IMG/VR virus record: IMGVR_UViG_3300024348_000195
Coordinates: 1-27,569 of that record
Origin: a virus
DNA: 27,569 nucleotides
Reading direction: 5' to 3' (one strand)
The translations under genes and the position numbers were made by a program. The notes under the pieces are model-generated. The model was given only the letters and a program-made list of their open reading frames with translations, made no database searches and was not told where the DNA came from. This document shows, one piece after another, positions 21,388 through 26,879 of the stretch. Every line of letters begins with the position of its first letter. Positions within the stretch are counted from its first letter, which is position 1.

Positions 21388-21711
21388 ATGGAGCAAGCAG
21401 TACTATACCTACTATACAGTCCAACACATAGGGCTATCAAGATAGGCATATCAGATATCTCAGGTAAAAGGTTTGCAAGCCACAGGCAACATGGTTGGAT
21501 ATTAATTAAGTATTGGCACTTTTTTGAACGGTATAGGGCAAAAGAAGTAGAAACTACAGTACTAAGAACACTAAGGGATAGATACGGACACTATCTAACT
21601 AAAGAACAAATGCCACATGGGGGATATACAGAGACCTTTGATGCAAATAAAGTAACCAGGAGAATGTTGATCCGTATGGTTAATAAGGCGATTAAAGATC
21701 AAGGTTTGTAG
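21388..21711 (+). CDS. GIY-YIG-like (T5orf172/MUG113 type) nuclease domain protein
   Basis: 107 residues from ATG 21388, six bases after TATAAT; a TTG at 21370 is upstream of the expected mRNA start. VLYLLYSPTHRAIKIGIS is the GIY-YIG start in its T5orf172/MUG113 form, followed by R29/H33 region ASHRQHGW, a glutamate in EVETTVL and a final GGYTETF. The family cuts DNA, often as homing or repair nucleases. It is the only + strand gene in the right half. Confidence 0.72.
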   Translation: MEQAVLYLLYSPTHRAIKIGISDISGKRFASHRQHGWILIKYWHFFERYRAKEVETTVLRTLRDRYGHYLTKEQMPHGGYTETFDANKVTRRMLIRMVNKAIKDQGL

Positions 21712-21805
21712 GTTGTCTATCATCATCCATAGCCCCACAAACAGTACATGTTACCTGGCCATCAAGGTCTAGTTCATAATCACAGCCATACTTTGTACAT
21801 GTCAT
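21692..21805 (-). CDS. 37-residue zinc-ribbon protein
   Basis: MTCTKYGCDYELDLDGQVTCTVCG has C3 and C8 followed by CTVC, a zinc-ribbon arrangement. It starts with an ATGA overlap and its last 20 bases overlap the end of the + strand GIY-YIG gene. Function unknown. Confidence 0.55.
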   Translation of the reverse strand: MTCTKYGCDYELDLDGQVTCTVCGAMDDDRQPTNLDL

Positions 21806-21945
21806 TTTATATCCTTAGATACTAGATACTTTTCCATGAGTTGATCAAAGACTTCTTTGCACTTGGCATCGTTCCAACCATTTTCCATAGCAGTAGTAGA
21901 TACGGCTTCTCTTAGTTGACGGCTATACCAGAATAGTTCGTTCAT
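21802..21945 (-). CDS. Small helical protein (47 residues)
   Basis: Two helices (NELFWYSRQLREAVSTTAM and KCKEVFDQLMEKYLV) around ENGWNDAKC. It lies two bases after the upstream stop and overlaps the next gene by four. Function unknown. Confidence 0.5.
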   Translation of the reverse strand: MNELFWYSRQLREAVSTTAMENGWNDAKCKEVFDQLMEKYLVSKDIK

Positions 21946-21947
21946 AT

Positions 21948-22067
21948 TTATGGTTTTAATATCATTTCAGCATCACAAGGACAGATTATTGACTCTGGCA
22001 ATGTATGGACTTTTGTGTTGATTGCAATGGTTGTTGCACACTCTGGACACTTATAAGTTTTCTTCAT
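21948..22067 (-). CDS. 39-residue zinc-ribbon protein, leaderless
   Basis: MKKTYKCPECATTIAI and IICPCD give CxxC and CxC knuckles. The ATG is exactly six bases after a TATGAT -10 box with a perfect TTGACA 17 bases above. First gene of a three-gene unit. Confidence 0.6.
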   Translation of the reverse strand: MKKTYKCPECATTIAINTKVHTLPESIICPCDAEMILKP

Positions 22068-22073
22068 ATATCC

Positions 22074-22102
22074 ATCATACCATTCGGCGGAAAAATTGTC
22101 AA
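22074..22102 (-). promoter_or_regulatory. Leaderless promoter for the 21948-22067 gene
   Basis: On the - strand TTGACA (22097-22102), 17 bases, TATGAT (22074-22079), six bases, ATG. The spacer holds one of two copies of TTCGGCGGAAA (22083-22093 and 22113-22123), a possible operator. Confidence 0.75.
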
Positions 22103-22145
22103 GTTTTTAAAGTTCGGCGGAAATAGAGGTAACAAACCTTCCCCT

Positions 22146-22158
22146 GCCCTAAAAGGGC
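22146..22158 (-). terminator. Short hairpin after the 22160-22381 gene
   Basis: GCCCT and AGGGC pair around a three-base loop directly after the stop codon. No T run follows, so termination is uncertain; it may only protect the mRNA end. Confidence 0.35.
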
Positions 22159-22159
22159 A

Positions 22160-22381
22160 CTATTGGTTAATATCCCCAATATGCGATACTTCTACAGCAA
22201 ATCTATATCTTGTATTATTTTTAAGAGCAGCAGAGACTTTACGGCCACCTACTTTAATTACAGGCTTAGACTTCATTGGCTTACGCTTACCTTTGATCCT
22301 AGGCCCCTGCCTATGCATGTTCCTGGTAGTAGGCAAAGATGTAACAAATAGATTAGGTTCTGAGGTTTGCATATTAATCAT
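22160..22381 (-). CDS. Hypothetical basic protein (73 residues)
   Basis: ATG 22381 overlaps the upstream stop (ATGA). Very basic (PRIKGKRKPMKSKPVIKVGGRKV) with a strand-like end YRFAVEVSHIGDIN. It may bind nucleic acid. No family recognised. Confidence 0.55.
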   Translation of the reverse strand: MINMQTSEPNLFVTSLPTTRNMHRQGPRIKGKRKPMKSKPVIKVGGRKVSAALKNNTRYRFAVEVSHIGDINQ

Positions 22382-22647
22382 TTTGAACACTCAAGATGCT
22401 TGGTCTTTTTATTTTTCTTATTCCATAACATTTCTTCTTTAACTAATATACCATTATTGCAAACACAGCACAGCCCCGAATACTGACTTATTATTTTAAT
22501 CCACTTAGGACCTTTAGTCTTCTTATTAGTTTTCTTAGGCTGGGCTTTGAGTTCTTTCTTTCTGGCTGGTGTTAAGATGTTTCCAGCACTATCGTAGCGC
22601 ACAGTACTAAATGCATTATTTTTTGTTCTTACTTGTTTAATGTGCAT
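22378..22647 (-). CDS. Basic protein with a C-terminal zinc knuckle
   Basis: 89 residues; AAAGGG lies about nine bases before the ATG. The lysine-rich middle (KKELKAQPKKTNKKTKGPK) leads to SGLCCVCNNGILVKEEML and KHLECSK. The order CxxC, then GxxxKxxxM, then HxxC looks like a treble-clef zinc finger that reads DNA or protein. Function unknown. Confidence 0.6.
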   Translation of the reverse strand: MHIKQVRTKNNAFSTVRYDSAGNILTPARKKELKAQPKKTNKKTKGPKWIKIISQYSGLCCVCNNGILVKEEMLWNKKNKKTKHLECSK

Positions 22648-22658
22648 ATATCTGCCCT

Positions 22659-22874
22659 TTAATAGTTTCTATATTTCCAATTTAGCAGGGTATAGACAAA
22701 CTCCCCATACCAAACCTTACTACAACGCTTAATACCATCTTCCCCATAGTGATCATACATAAATAGGATTAGTTTGGCTTTATCCCTAGTCCTAGTAAAC
22801 TTACCGCAATAGATGCAGGATTCAAAAATATACTTAGGCAAAGGTTTGTCAAAATCTACATCGTTTTTCTTCAT
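22659..22874 (-). CDS. Small zinc-binding protein, leaderless
   Basis: 71 residues from ATG 22874 (a TTG just before it would lie at the edge of the mRNA). SCIYCGKFTRTRDKAKL, then KRCSKVWYGEF gives CxxC and a later C. First gene of a three-gene unit with 22378-22647 and 22160-22381. Confidence 0.6.
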   Translation of the reverse strand: MKKNDVDFDKPLPKYIFESCIYCGKFTRTRDKAKLILFMYDHYGEDGIKRCSKVWYGEFVYTLLNWKYRNY

Positions 22875-22880
22875 CAAACC

Positions 22881-22909
22881 ATCATATCAAAAAATTCGGG
22901 GGAAGTCAA
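22881..22909 (-). promoter_or_regulatory. Leaderless promoter for the 22659-22874 gene
   Basis: On the - strand TTGACT (22904-22909), 17 bases, TATGAT (22881-22886), then GGTTTG and the ATG. The six bases match part of the AGGTTTG heptamer. Confidence 0.72.
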
Positions 22910-22939
22910 GATAGTATCGTAATCCATAGTATAAACACA

Positions 22940-23080
22940 TTATGGCATACATAGCATACAGGCACAGTTTACTTCATGATAGTATGCTGGATTACATTTA
23001 GGACATTTGTCTGTTGGTTGGTTAATATAGGAAGGAACCTCAAACATTAAACCACAGTTAAAGCATAGTATATTTGCCAT
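22940..23080 (-). CDS. 46-residue zinc-ribbon protein, leaderless
   Basis: LCFNCGLMFEV and KCPKCNPAYY are two CxxC knuckles, and the C-terminus adds CACMLCMP, so there are six or seven cysteines in 46 residues. It is the gene nearest the left side of the putative origin. Function unknown. Confidence 0.6.
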   Translation of the reverse strand: MANILCFNCGLMFEVPSYINQPTDKCPKCNPAYYHEVNCACMLCMP

Positions 23081-23086
23081 GTATCC

Positions 23087-23115
23087 AGCATATCACAGAT
23101 GGCCAGAAAGATCAA
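23087..23115 (-). promoter_or_regulatory. Leaderless promoter for the 22940-23080 gene
   Basis: On the - strand TTGATC (23110-23115), 17 bases, TATGCT (23087-23092), six bases, ATG. It lies about 30 bases from the first DnaA box, so DnaA or origin melting could affect it. Confidence 0.68.
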
Positions 23116-23145
23116 TACCGTTTGAAATATGGGATGGTTTGAAGG

Positions 23146-23198
23146 TTATCCACAAGGTTTATGGCTAAATAATGTTAGTTATCCACAAGTTATCCACA
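23146..23198 (+). other. Putative origin: three DnaA boxes
   Basis: TTATCCACA, the perfect DnaA box, occurs at 23146-23154, 23179-23187 and 23190-23198, all in the same direction. The first two are 33 bases apart and the last two 11, so all face the same side of the helix. An AT-rich stretch (about 23199-23236) and a tandem AAAGTGGAGGA pair (23233-23253) follow. The gap 23081-23603 holds no gene I can support. Confidence 0.7.
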
Positions 23199-23355
23199 AT
23201 TAAATGTTACTGATATTTTTTAGATTTATCTTAAAGTGGAGGAAAGTGGAGGATAGTGGGTTATTGGGCACTTATTAGAGGGGCTCGTAATCCCGCAGCG
23301 GACAAACCTCCCCTTCCCAAACCTTCAAACCTTTACATATCAAACCTTTGCCTGG

Positions 23356-23384
23356 ATTATACTCCCAAACCTCCCATTTGTCAA
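23356..23384 (-). promoter_or_regulatory. Perfect consensus promoter in the origin region, no ORF downstream
   Basis: On the - strand TTGACA (23379-23384), 17 bases holding an AGGTTTG, TATAAT (23356-23361). Transcription would run left through four more heptamers toward the DnaA boxes. The first downstream ATG is followed at once by TAA. A non-coding or primer RNA is possible. Confidence 0.7.
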
Positions 23385-23603
23385 CCATATTTGATAACGA
23401 TTTGATAACAAAACCCTATATAAAACCTTGCAGAAATGTGAGAAAAATGTAGAAAACCTTACATAAAAATCTATAAAGGTTTGATAATATTCTAAAATCC
23501 AGGGAAAAATATATGTCCTTCGTAATGTCTTTTATACTATGGGGTTTGGTATATCTTTCTGGATCCCCCAATAAATTCCGTGGGTTCGTAATGTCTGATA
23601 AGA

Positions 23604-23720
23604 CTATTTGAAATGCTTGCGACGCAAGACCGCCAAAATACGGCGGTATATAGAAGGATGATCTTTACCCCTAGTATAACTACGAGAGTTACCAAACCTT
23701 GCAAAGTATCTTTTAGGCAT
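23604..23720 (-). CDS. Possible 38-residue basic protein, leaderless
   Basis: ATG 23720 is six bases after TATAAT (23727-23732), though without a -35 match. MPKRYFARFGNSRSYTRGK...IYRRILAVLRRKHFK has about one third basic residues, fitting nucleic-acid binding. Its last part contains two GC-rich hairpins (23616-23628 and 23629-23647), which may be the reason for this sequence instead. Moderate to low confidence. Confidence 0.4.
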   Translation of the reverse strand: MPKRYFARFGNSRSYTRGKDHPSIYRRILAVLRRKHFK

Positions 23721-23746
23721 ATAATTATTATACACTGGCTTTAAGG

Positions 23747-23807
23747 TTTGACATGCAAAGGTTTGTATGGTATAAGGGTTTGACAAACAAGGTTTGATAT
23801 GCTAGAA
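23747..23807 (+). promoter_or_regulatory. Tandem + strand promoters with the heptamer in each spacer
   Basis: P1: TTGACA (23747-23752), 17 bases, TATAAG (23770-23775). P2: TTGACA (23779-23784), 17 bases, TAGAAT (23802-23807). Both spacers contain AGGTTTG and both -35 boxes overlap or abut another copy. Downstream there is only the antisense of - strand genes, so an RNA, not a protein, is the likely product. Confidence 0.65.
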
Positions 23808-23907
23808 TCCTGCAAAATTTTTTATTGGTTCGTAATGTCTAGAATCCTGGGAAAAAGATCTTCGATTCGTAATAAGGTTTGATGGTTGAAAGGTTTGTCG
23901 AAAAATC

Positions 23908-24186
23908 TCAGTCTTCTGCAGCAGCGATTTCTAAAACCTCATCAAGGGTCATGCCTTCAATGATGTCATCTTCAGTTAGTTTGATAGATTGAAGAAACAT
24001 CTCAAATGTATCAATTATATATCTGCGTCCATCATCTGAAACCTCTACAACTAATCCCTGTGAGGTTAGATATGCCAGTGGTAAACCTAGATCGTTATAC
24101 TCTATGAATGCCCTGAAATCTTTCTCTTCCTTGTAGCCTTCATATAACTGCCCCAGGATTACGCACTGGGTTGCAAAGTCTGTCAC
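23908..24186 (-). CDS. Acidic small protein, last of a three-gene unit
   Basis: 92 residues from a GTG overlapping the upstream stop (GTGA). Helix-strand-helix: TQCVILGQLYEGYKEEKDFRAFIEYND, a strand (LVVEVSDDGRRYI) and an acidic helical tail ending in AAAED. The winged-helix-like order is a weak hint at DNA binding, but the charge is strongly negative. Codons here are richer in G and C than on the left. Confidence 0.6.
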   Translation of the reverse strand: MTDFATQCVILGQLYEGYKEEKDFRAFIEYNDLGLPLAYLTSQGLVVEVSDDGRRYIIDTFEMFLQSIKLTEDDIIEGMTLDEVLEIAAAED

Positions 24187-24458
24187 TTAGTTTCCTGTGC
24201 CTTGAAAAAGTCAGCAGGGTTGTCATACATTGTCTCAGGGTCAATCTCTCTGATGTCACAAAGAGTACGCCATGCTAACTCTAACTGTGACTTACCTGCC
24301 TCTGTAGGCTCTGCCCAACCACCTGCAACAAAGTCTGCAAGACCAAGACCGTCTTCAAGGTCTTTCCAAAAGTCAGAAGGCAGATACTCTACATCTTCTA
24401 ACTCTAATGCGTCTGTATTAATCTGTGAAAGAATAATAGCAATCTTACCAAAGTCCAC
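24183..24458 (-). CDS. Acidic hypothetical protein
   Basis: 91 residues from a GTG. Similar overall layout to the next gene: KIAIILSQI, an acidic loop, then GLADFVAGGWAEPTEAGKSQLELAWRTL. The GWAEPTEAGK stretch resembles a wing of a small winged-helix protein. It overlaps its neighbours by 4 and 14 bases. No function assigned. Confidence 0.58.
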   Translation of the reverse strand: MDFGKIAIILSQINTDALELEDVEYLPSDFWKDLEDGLGLADFVAGGWAEPTEAGKSQLELAWRTLCDIREIDPETMYDNPADFFKAQETK

Positions 24459-24681
24459 TTCTCCACCGCTCTCTCTGTAGGTTGGGGTCTAGAATACCTT
24501 CTTTTTCATACTGGGCACTCTCAATCATAGCAATTAATCTATTGTATGTCAAGTGTGGCAATACCCTTGCCAACATTATTCCTGTTTGGTCAAGGTCTAA
24601 GTTTAGGTCTTCTATGATAGTTTTAATTCTCATGGCTACACGCTCTTCAGGCGTGATACCCTTACTAATCCTAAAAGTCAT
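24445..24681 (-). CDS. Small helical protein, first of three
   Basis: 78 residues; ATG 24681 with AAGGGG upstream, and a promoter at 24699-24727. Mostly helical (EERVAMRIKTIIEDLNLDL, then IMLARVLPHLTYNRLIAMIES), with a basic end. No motif recognised. Confidence 0.6.
   Translation of the reverse strand: MTFRISKGITPEERVAMRIKTIIEDLNLDLDQTGIMLARVLPHLTYNRLIAMIESAQYEKEGILDPNLQRERWRSGLW
24524..24552 (-). promoter_or_regulatory. Internal promoter for the 24183 and 23908 genes
   Basis: On the - strand TTGACA (24547-24552), 17 bases, TATGAT (24524-24529), within the 24445-24681 gene. It would start an mRNA about 60 bases before the GTG at 24458. Possibly chance. Confidence 0.4.
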
Positions 24682-24698
24682 TTAGTCCCCTTCTATCC

Positions 24699-24727
24699 AT
24701 TATACCAAAAAGATAGGGGGAGGGCAA
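24699..24727 (-). promoter_or_regulatory. Promoter for the 24681-23908 unit
   Basis: On the - strand TTGCCC (24722-24727), 17 bases, TATAAT (24699-24704). It keeps a short leader with AAGGGG before the ATG. The -35 lies within the hairpin of the upstream terminator. Confidence 0.6.
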
Positions 24728-24752
24728 CCCACCACAGTTCACCCTCCACCCT
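24706..24752 (-). terminator. Probable terminator after the 24771-25127 gene
   Basis: On the - strand AGGGTGGAGGG can pair with CCCTCCCCCT (one bulge) around a 17-base loop, followed by ATCTTTTT. Located 19 bases after the stop, it would end the long operon from 27040. The loop is large, so efficiency is unclear. Confidence 0.45.
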
Positions 24753-24770
24753 TTAGCAGGAAGAGTGACC

Positions 24771-25127
24771 CTACTCCCCCACCAGCGCAGCGACAGGCAT
24801 ATACGCCTGTACAAATAGGTCCCATTGGACTGGTACGTTATCAGTAACAGTCTTATTAACAAAATCAATAATCACTGTCTGCTCACCTAGGTCAAAGTTA
24901 TCCCCAGTCACAGAATAAATACCAAACCCTGTTTCATCTAAAATGTTATGCTGAATAAGATAACTGATCATCATACGTGTTCCATATGCAGCGTCACCCC
25001 ATCGTGGCTTTGAATGCTCTAGGGCTCCAGCAATGTCCCGCTCCCATCCATCCTGTCCCCAGTGGCTGTATAGGACAACCGATGAGTCAGTACCGTCTTT
25101 AAATACAAAGTTAATCCGTGCTCCCAT
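24771..25127 (-). CDS. Conserved phage protein with LYSHWGQ motif
   Basis: 118 residues from ATG 25127, which overlaps the upstream stop by one base (TAATG). INFVFKDGTDSSVVLYSHWGQDGWERD is followed by RWGDAAYGTRMMISYLI and TGFGIYS. I recall this pattern from actinophage proteins without known function. The His-Trp-Gly string and conserved acidic residues suggest a binding site. Confidence 0.68.
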   Translation of the reverse strand: MGARINFVFKDGTDSSVVLYSHWGQDGWERDIAGALEHSKPRWGDAAYGTRMMISYLIQHNILDETGFGIYSVTGDNFDLGEQTVIIDFVNKTVTDNVPVQWDLFVQAYMPVAALVGE

Positions 25128-25273
25128 TATTCGTCTACCTTCCAAGATACAATTGATAATTGGTTTAATACTTCATTGCAGAGGTCTGTCTCATTATCTG
25201 ATTCAGCCTCATATGTAAAATTCATAAAATGGCCATTGGGTTCAAATATTACTTCTACTTCATAGTTAGGCAT
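25127..25273 (-). CDS. 48-residue acidic protein
   Basis: ATG 25273 overlaps the upstream stop by eight bases; the end overlaps the next ATG by one. NYEVEVIFEPNGHFMNFTYEA forms two strands, then an acidic helix. Function unknown. Confidence 0.55.
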   Translation of the reverse strand: MPNYEVEVIFEPNGHFMNFTYEAESDNETDLCNEVLNQLSIVSWKVDE

Positions 25274-25712
25274 TTTGGGTCTCCAATCCAGTAAGTTTCA
25301 TTTCTTCAAGGGTAGCACAGTTAGGGCATTTTTCCAAATCAACTTCTTGAAATGCATCTCTAATAATATTATCAGGGTCCTCTAACTCTGAGTCACAGTT
25401 CTCGCAGTAATACCACGGTACCCCAACTTGAATCTGAATGGTCGTATCAGGTGGACAAGGTACCTCAGTAACAAAATATCCTATGCGGTTAACAAATCCC
25501 CAACCGCTCCAGATGTACATGCCACCGTCGTCCCCGTCACCAAACATCCATATTTTATCATTGTCCTGTGACTTAACGAATTCTACTTCAGGGCCATATG
25601 TCTCAAACATGTGACCATCAAATGAAGAGGTAACCTCAATGTGATTCTTAATAGGCTTATAAGTGTCAAACCATTCTTCCTCAGTCATCTCAATGAAGCG
25701 CTCATTATTCAT
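25266..25712 (-). CDS. Phage protein with C-terminal zinc ribbon
   Basis: 148 residues from ATG 25712 in an eight-base overlap with the upstream stop; the open frame continues upstream but only as antisense overlap with another gene. The body reads EEWFDTYKPIKNHI, then DGHMFETYGPEVEFV, IWMFGDGDDGGMYIWSGWGFVNRIGYFVTEVP, and ends with a zinc ribbon (YYCENCDSE...KCPNCA). The first part is a recurring phage family of unknown function as I recall. Confidence 0.66.
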   Translation of the reverse strand: MNNERFIEMTEEEWFDTYKPIKNHIEVTSSFDGHMFETYGPEVEFVKSQDNDKIWMFGDGDDGGMYIWSGWGFVNRIGYFVTEVPCPPDTTIQIQVGVPWYYCENCDSELEDPDNIIRDAFQEVDLEKCPNCATLEEMKLTGLETQNA

Positions 25713-25923
25713 CTGAGTCAGCCAATTGAACAGGTGAAGCGTATTCCTTATTAAATATGATTTGATAGGCAGCAGATAGCCCGTCCGCAAAACCATTTGC
25801 TTCTGTGCGTTCCATTGATAACATTGCGTCACCATAGTCGCCGTCTTCTTCTTCCTTTGCTATCTCTAAGAAATCTAAAGTAGCCTTGTCAATCATTTGT
25901 TCTAGCATTTCTTGCGGGGTCAT
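25705..25923 (-). CDS. Acidic helical small protein
   Basis: 72 residues; GAGGAGAAG lies just before ATG 25923. Two helices (EMLEQMIDKATLDFLEIAKEEE and NGFADGLSAAYQII) around an acidic loop. It resembles its two upstream neighbours in size, charge and the final GxxxAxxxxY-type helix. Function unknown. Confidence 0.58.
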   Translation of the reverse strand: MTPQEMLEQMIDKATLDFLEIAKEEEDGDYGDAMLSMERTEANGFADGLSAAYQIIFNKEYASPVQLADSDE

Positions 25924-26159
25924 CGCTTCTCCTCTATGTGTTTACGGTCTATAGATAAATTATAGGTCATGGCATATACATTTGTCAAGGCCTCTAGGTA
26001 CCCTTCCAAAAATCTATCGTCATTGTCTCCGTCCATGACTTCTTCTGTCTCCAGCATTTCAACCTTTAGGTAGCCGTGGATAACATCAATTAATGGGATA
26101 GTTACATCTTCAAGTGACTTGACTAAATATTCGGGTATGAAAGGATACTTATCGCTCAT
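25920..26159 (-). CDS. Acidic helical small protein
   Basis: 79 residues, overlapping both neighbours. LVKSLEDVTIPLIDVIHGYLKVEM, an acidic loop (DGDNDD), then FLEGYLEALTNVYAMTYNL. Shares the layout of the 25705 and 26149 proteins. Contains an internal consensus promoter on its own strand. Confidence 0.58.
   Translation of the reverse strand: MSDKYPFIPEYLVKSLEDVTIPLIDVIHGYLKVEMLETEEVMDGDNDDRFLEGYLEALTNVYAMTYNLSIDRKHIEEKR
25959..25988 (-). promoter_or_regulatory. Internal consensus promoter
   Basis: On the - strand TTGACA (25983-25988), 18 bases, TATAAT (25959-25964), followed by a leader of about 30 bases with GAGGAGAAG and ATG 25923. Likely a secondary start for the last genes of the operon. 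Confidence 0.55.
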
Positions 26160-26349
26160 CTAATACTCTTAACAAGTGGTAGCAAGCAATCATCTGTCCA
26201 TTGAGAGAGACATCTTCTATCTCTAAGGATTGGTATTCATCTGAGTCATAGTCGTCATAGAATCCCATTTCCTTTTGCAGTTCCTCAGAGTCTTGCTCCA
26301 AGGATATAAGGTGCGCCTTAATATATTCTCTGAATGTGTTTAGGTCCAT
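26149..26349 (-). CDS. Acidic helical small protein
   Basis: 66 residues. FREYIKAHLISLEQDSEELQKEM, an acidic loop (DDYDSDEY), then LNGQMIACYHLLRVLDE. Third of three proteins with the same layout. The ATG overlaps the upstream stop by ten bases. Confidence 0.58.
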   Translation of the reverse strand: MDLNTFREYIKAHLISLEQDSEELQKEMGFYDDYDSDEYQSLEIEDVSLNGQMIACYHLLRVLDER

Positions 26350-26504
26350 TGGGATGACTCTCTTAGGGCAGGGTCAAAGATTTCACAATAACATCCATGG
26401 CATAACATAAAGTTATCTGCTTCATCAACGTTAAGTTTATTTCTGCAGAGTGTGCAGTCGTAATCAGTAAAGGTGGCAAATCGGGTATATATAATATTGT
26501 TCAT
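26340..26504 (-). CDS. 54-residue zinc-finger protein
   Basis: DYDCTLCRNKLNVDEADNFMLCHGCYCE has CxxC and CxxCxC, a treble-clef or RING-like spacing. It starts four bases after the upstream stop. Function unknown. Confidence 0.58.
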   Translation of the reverse strand: MNNIIYTRFATFTDYDCTLCRNKLNVDEADNFMLCHGCYCEIFDPALRESSQWT

Positions 26505-26508
26505 AATA

Positions 26509-26730
26509 CTAAGTATACGGGTTGGTGTTGATTTTTACAAGTTGTGGGGGTGTGACTTCAATCACAGGTTCAAAGAGAGGCGCATTGCCGTTTGATGTAC
26601 CAATATTAATTATATTAGCAGATCCACAAGGACACCAGCCTCGCCACTCCCTAATATTTTTCAGGGTAGTTATCTCAATCAGAGCATCACAATCAGTACA
26701 TAGATAATCATACTTAGTCCAGTTCCACAT
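26509..26730 (-). CDS. Zinc-ribbon protein (73 residues)
   Basis: MWNWTKYDYLCTDCDALIEITTLKN, then RGWCPCGSANI gives a CxxC/CxC zinc ribbon in the first 40 residues, followed by a proline-rich tail. The ribbon recalls the FmdB and RPB9 type. The ATG overlaps the upstream stop (TAATG). Confidence 0.62.
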   Translation of the reverse strand: MWNWTKYDYLCTDCDALIEITTLKNIREWRGWCPCGSANIINIGTSNGNAPLFEPVIEVTPPQLVKINTNPYT

Positions 26731-26879
26731 TAGTCAAAGTACCCTTCTGCCCATAGTCCTTCTAAGAAACTAGATACTTCTTCTAATCCCTTGGAAATGC
26801 CTGAATTGCCTAATTGTTTACAAGCAATATTAATAGTGGCAAGCATCATATTTATATCAGATACTTCATAGCCTAACAT
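26730..26879 (-). CDS. 49-residue helical protein
   Basis: NMMLATINIACKQLGNSG and KGLEEVSSFLEGLWAEG form two helices. It overlaps the upstream gene by seven bases and the next by one. Function unknown. Confidence 0.52.
   Translation of the reverse strand: MLGYEVSDINMMLATINIACKQLGNSGISKGLEEVSSFLEGLWAEGYFD

Larger units (their letters stand above)
23303..23897. repeat. Cluster of twelve AGGTTTG heptamers (iteron- or operator-like)
   Basis: Exact copies: CAAACCT at 23303, 23318, 23326, 23341, 23366 and 23693; AGGTTTG at 23477, 23744, 23759, 23790, 23875 and 23891. Many read AAGGTTTGA/T. Also TTTGATAAC twice (23390, 23401), and TTCGTAATGTCT three times (23519, 23585, 23829) with shorter CGTAAT copies. 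A random 600 bases would be expected to hold fewer than one copy. Spacing is irregular, so this is not CRISPR. Confidence 0.75.

Noticed and set aside
22005-22442. A 145-codon + strand frame
   Set aside because: It runs antisense through parts of three - strand genes and a well-defined promoter; its protein looks like random hydrophobic translation.
23604-23786. A 60-residue version of the small basic protein starting at 23786
   Set aside because: The extra 22 codons cover the -10 box and heptamers, and the mRNA would start downstream at 23720.
23303-23897. CRISPR array
   Set aside because: The repeated heptamers are too short, point both ways and have irregular spacing; no cas genes are present.
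24202-24480. A 92-codon + strand frame
   Set aside because: Antisense to the 24183-24458 gene, which overlaps its neighbours neatly; low-complexity Ser-rich product.
24771-25145. Start of the LYSHWGQ protein at 25145
   Set aside because: The longer start lies inside the upstream 48-residue gene; ATG 25127 in a TAATG overlap fits better.
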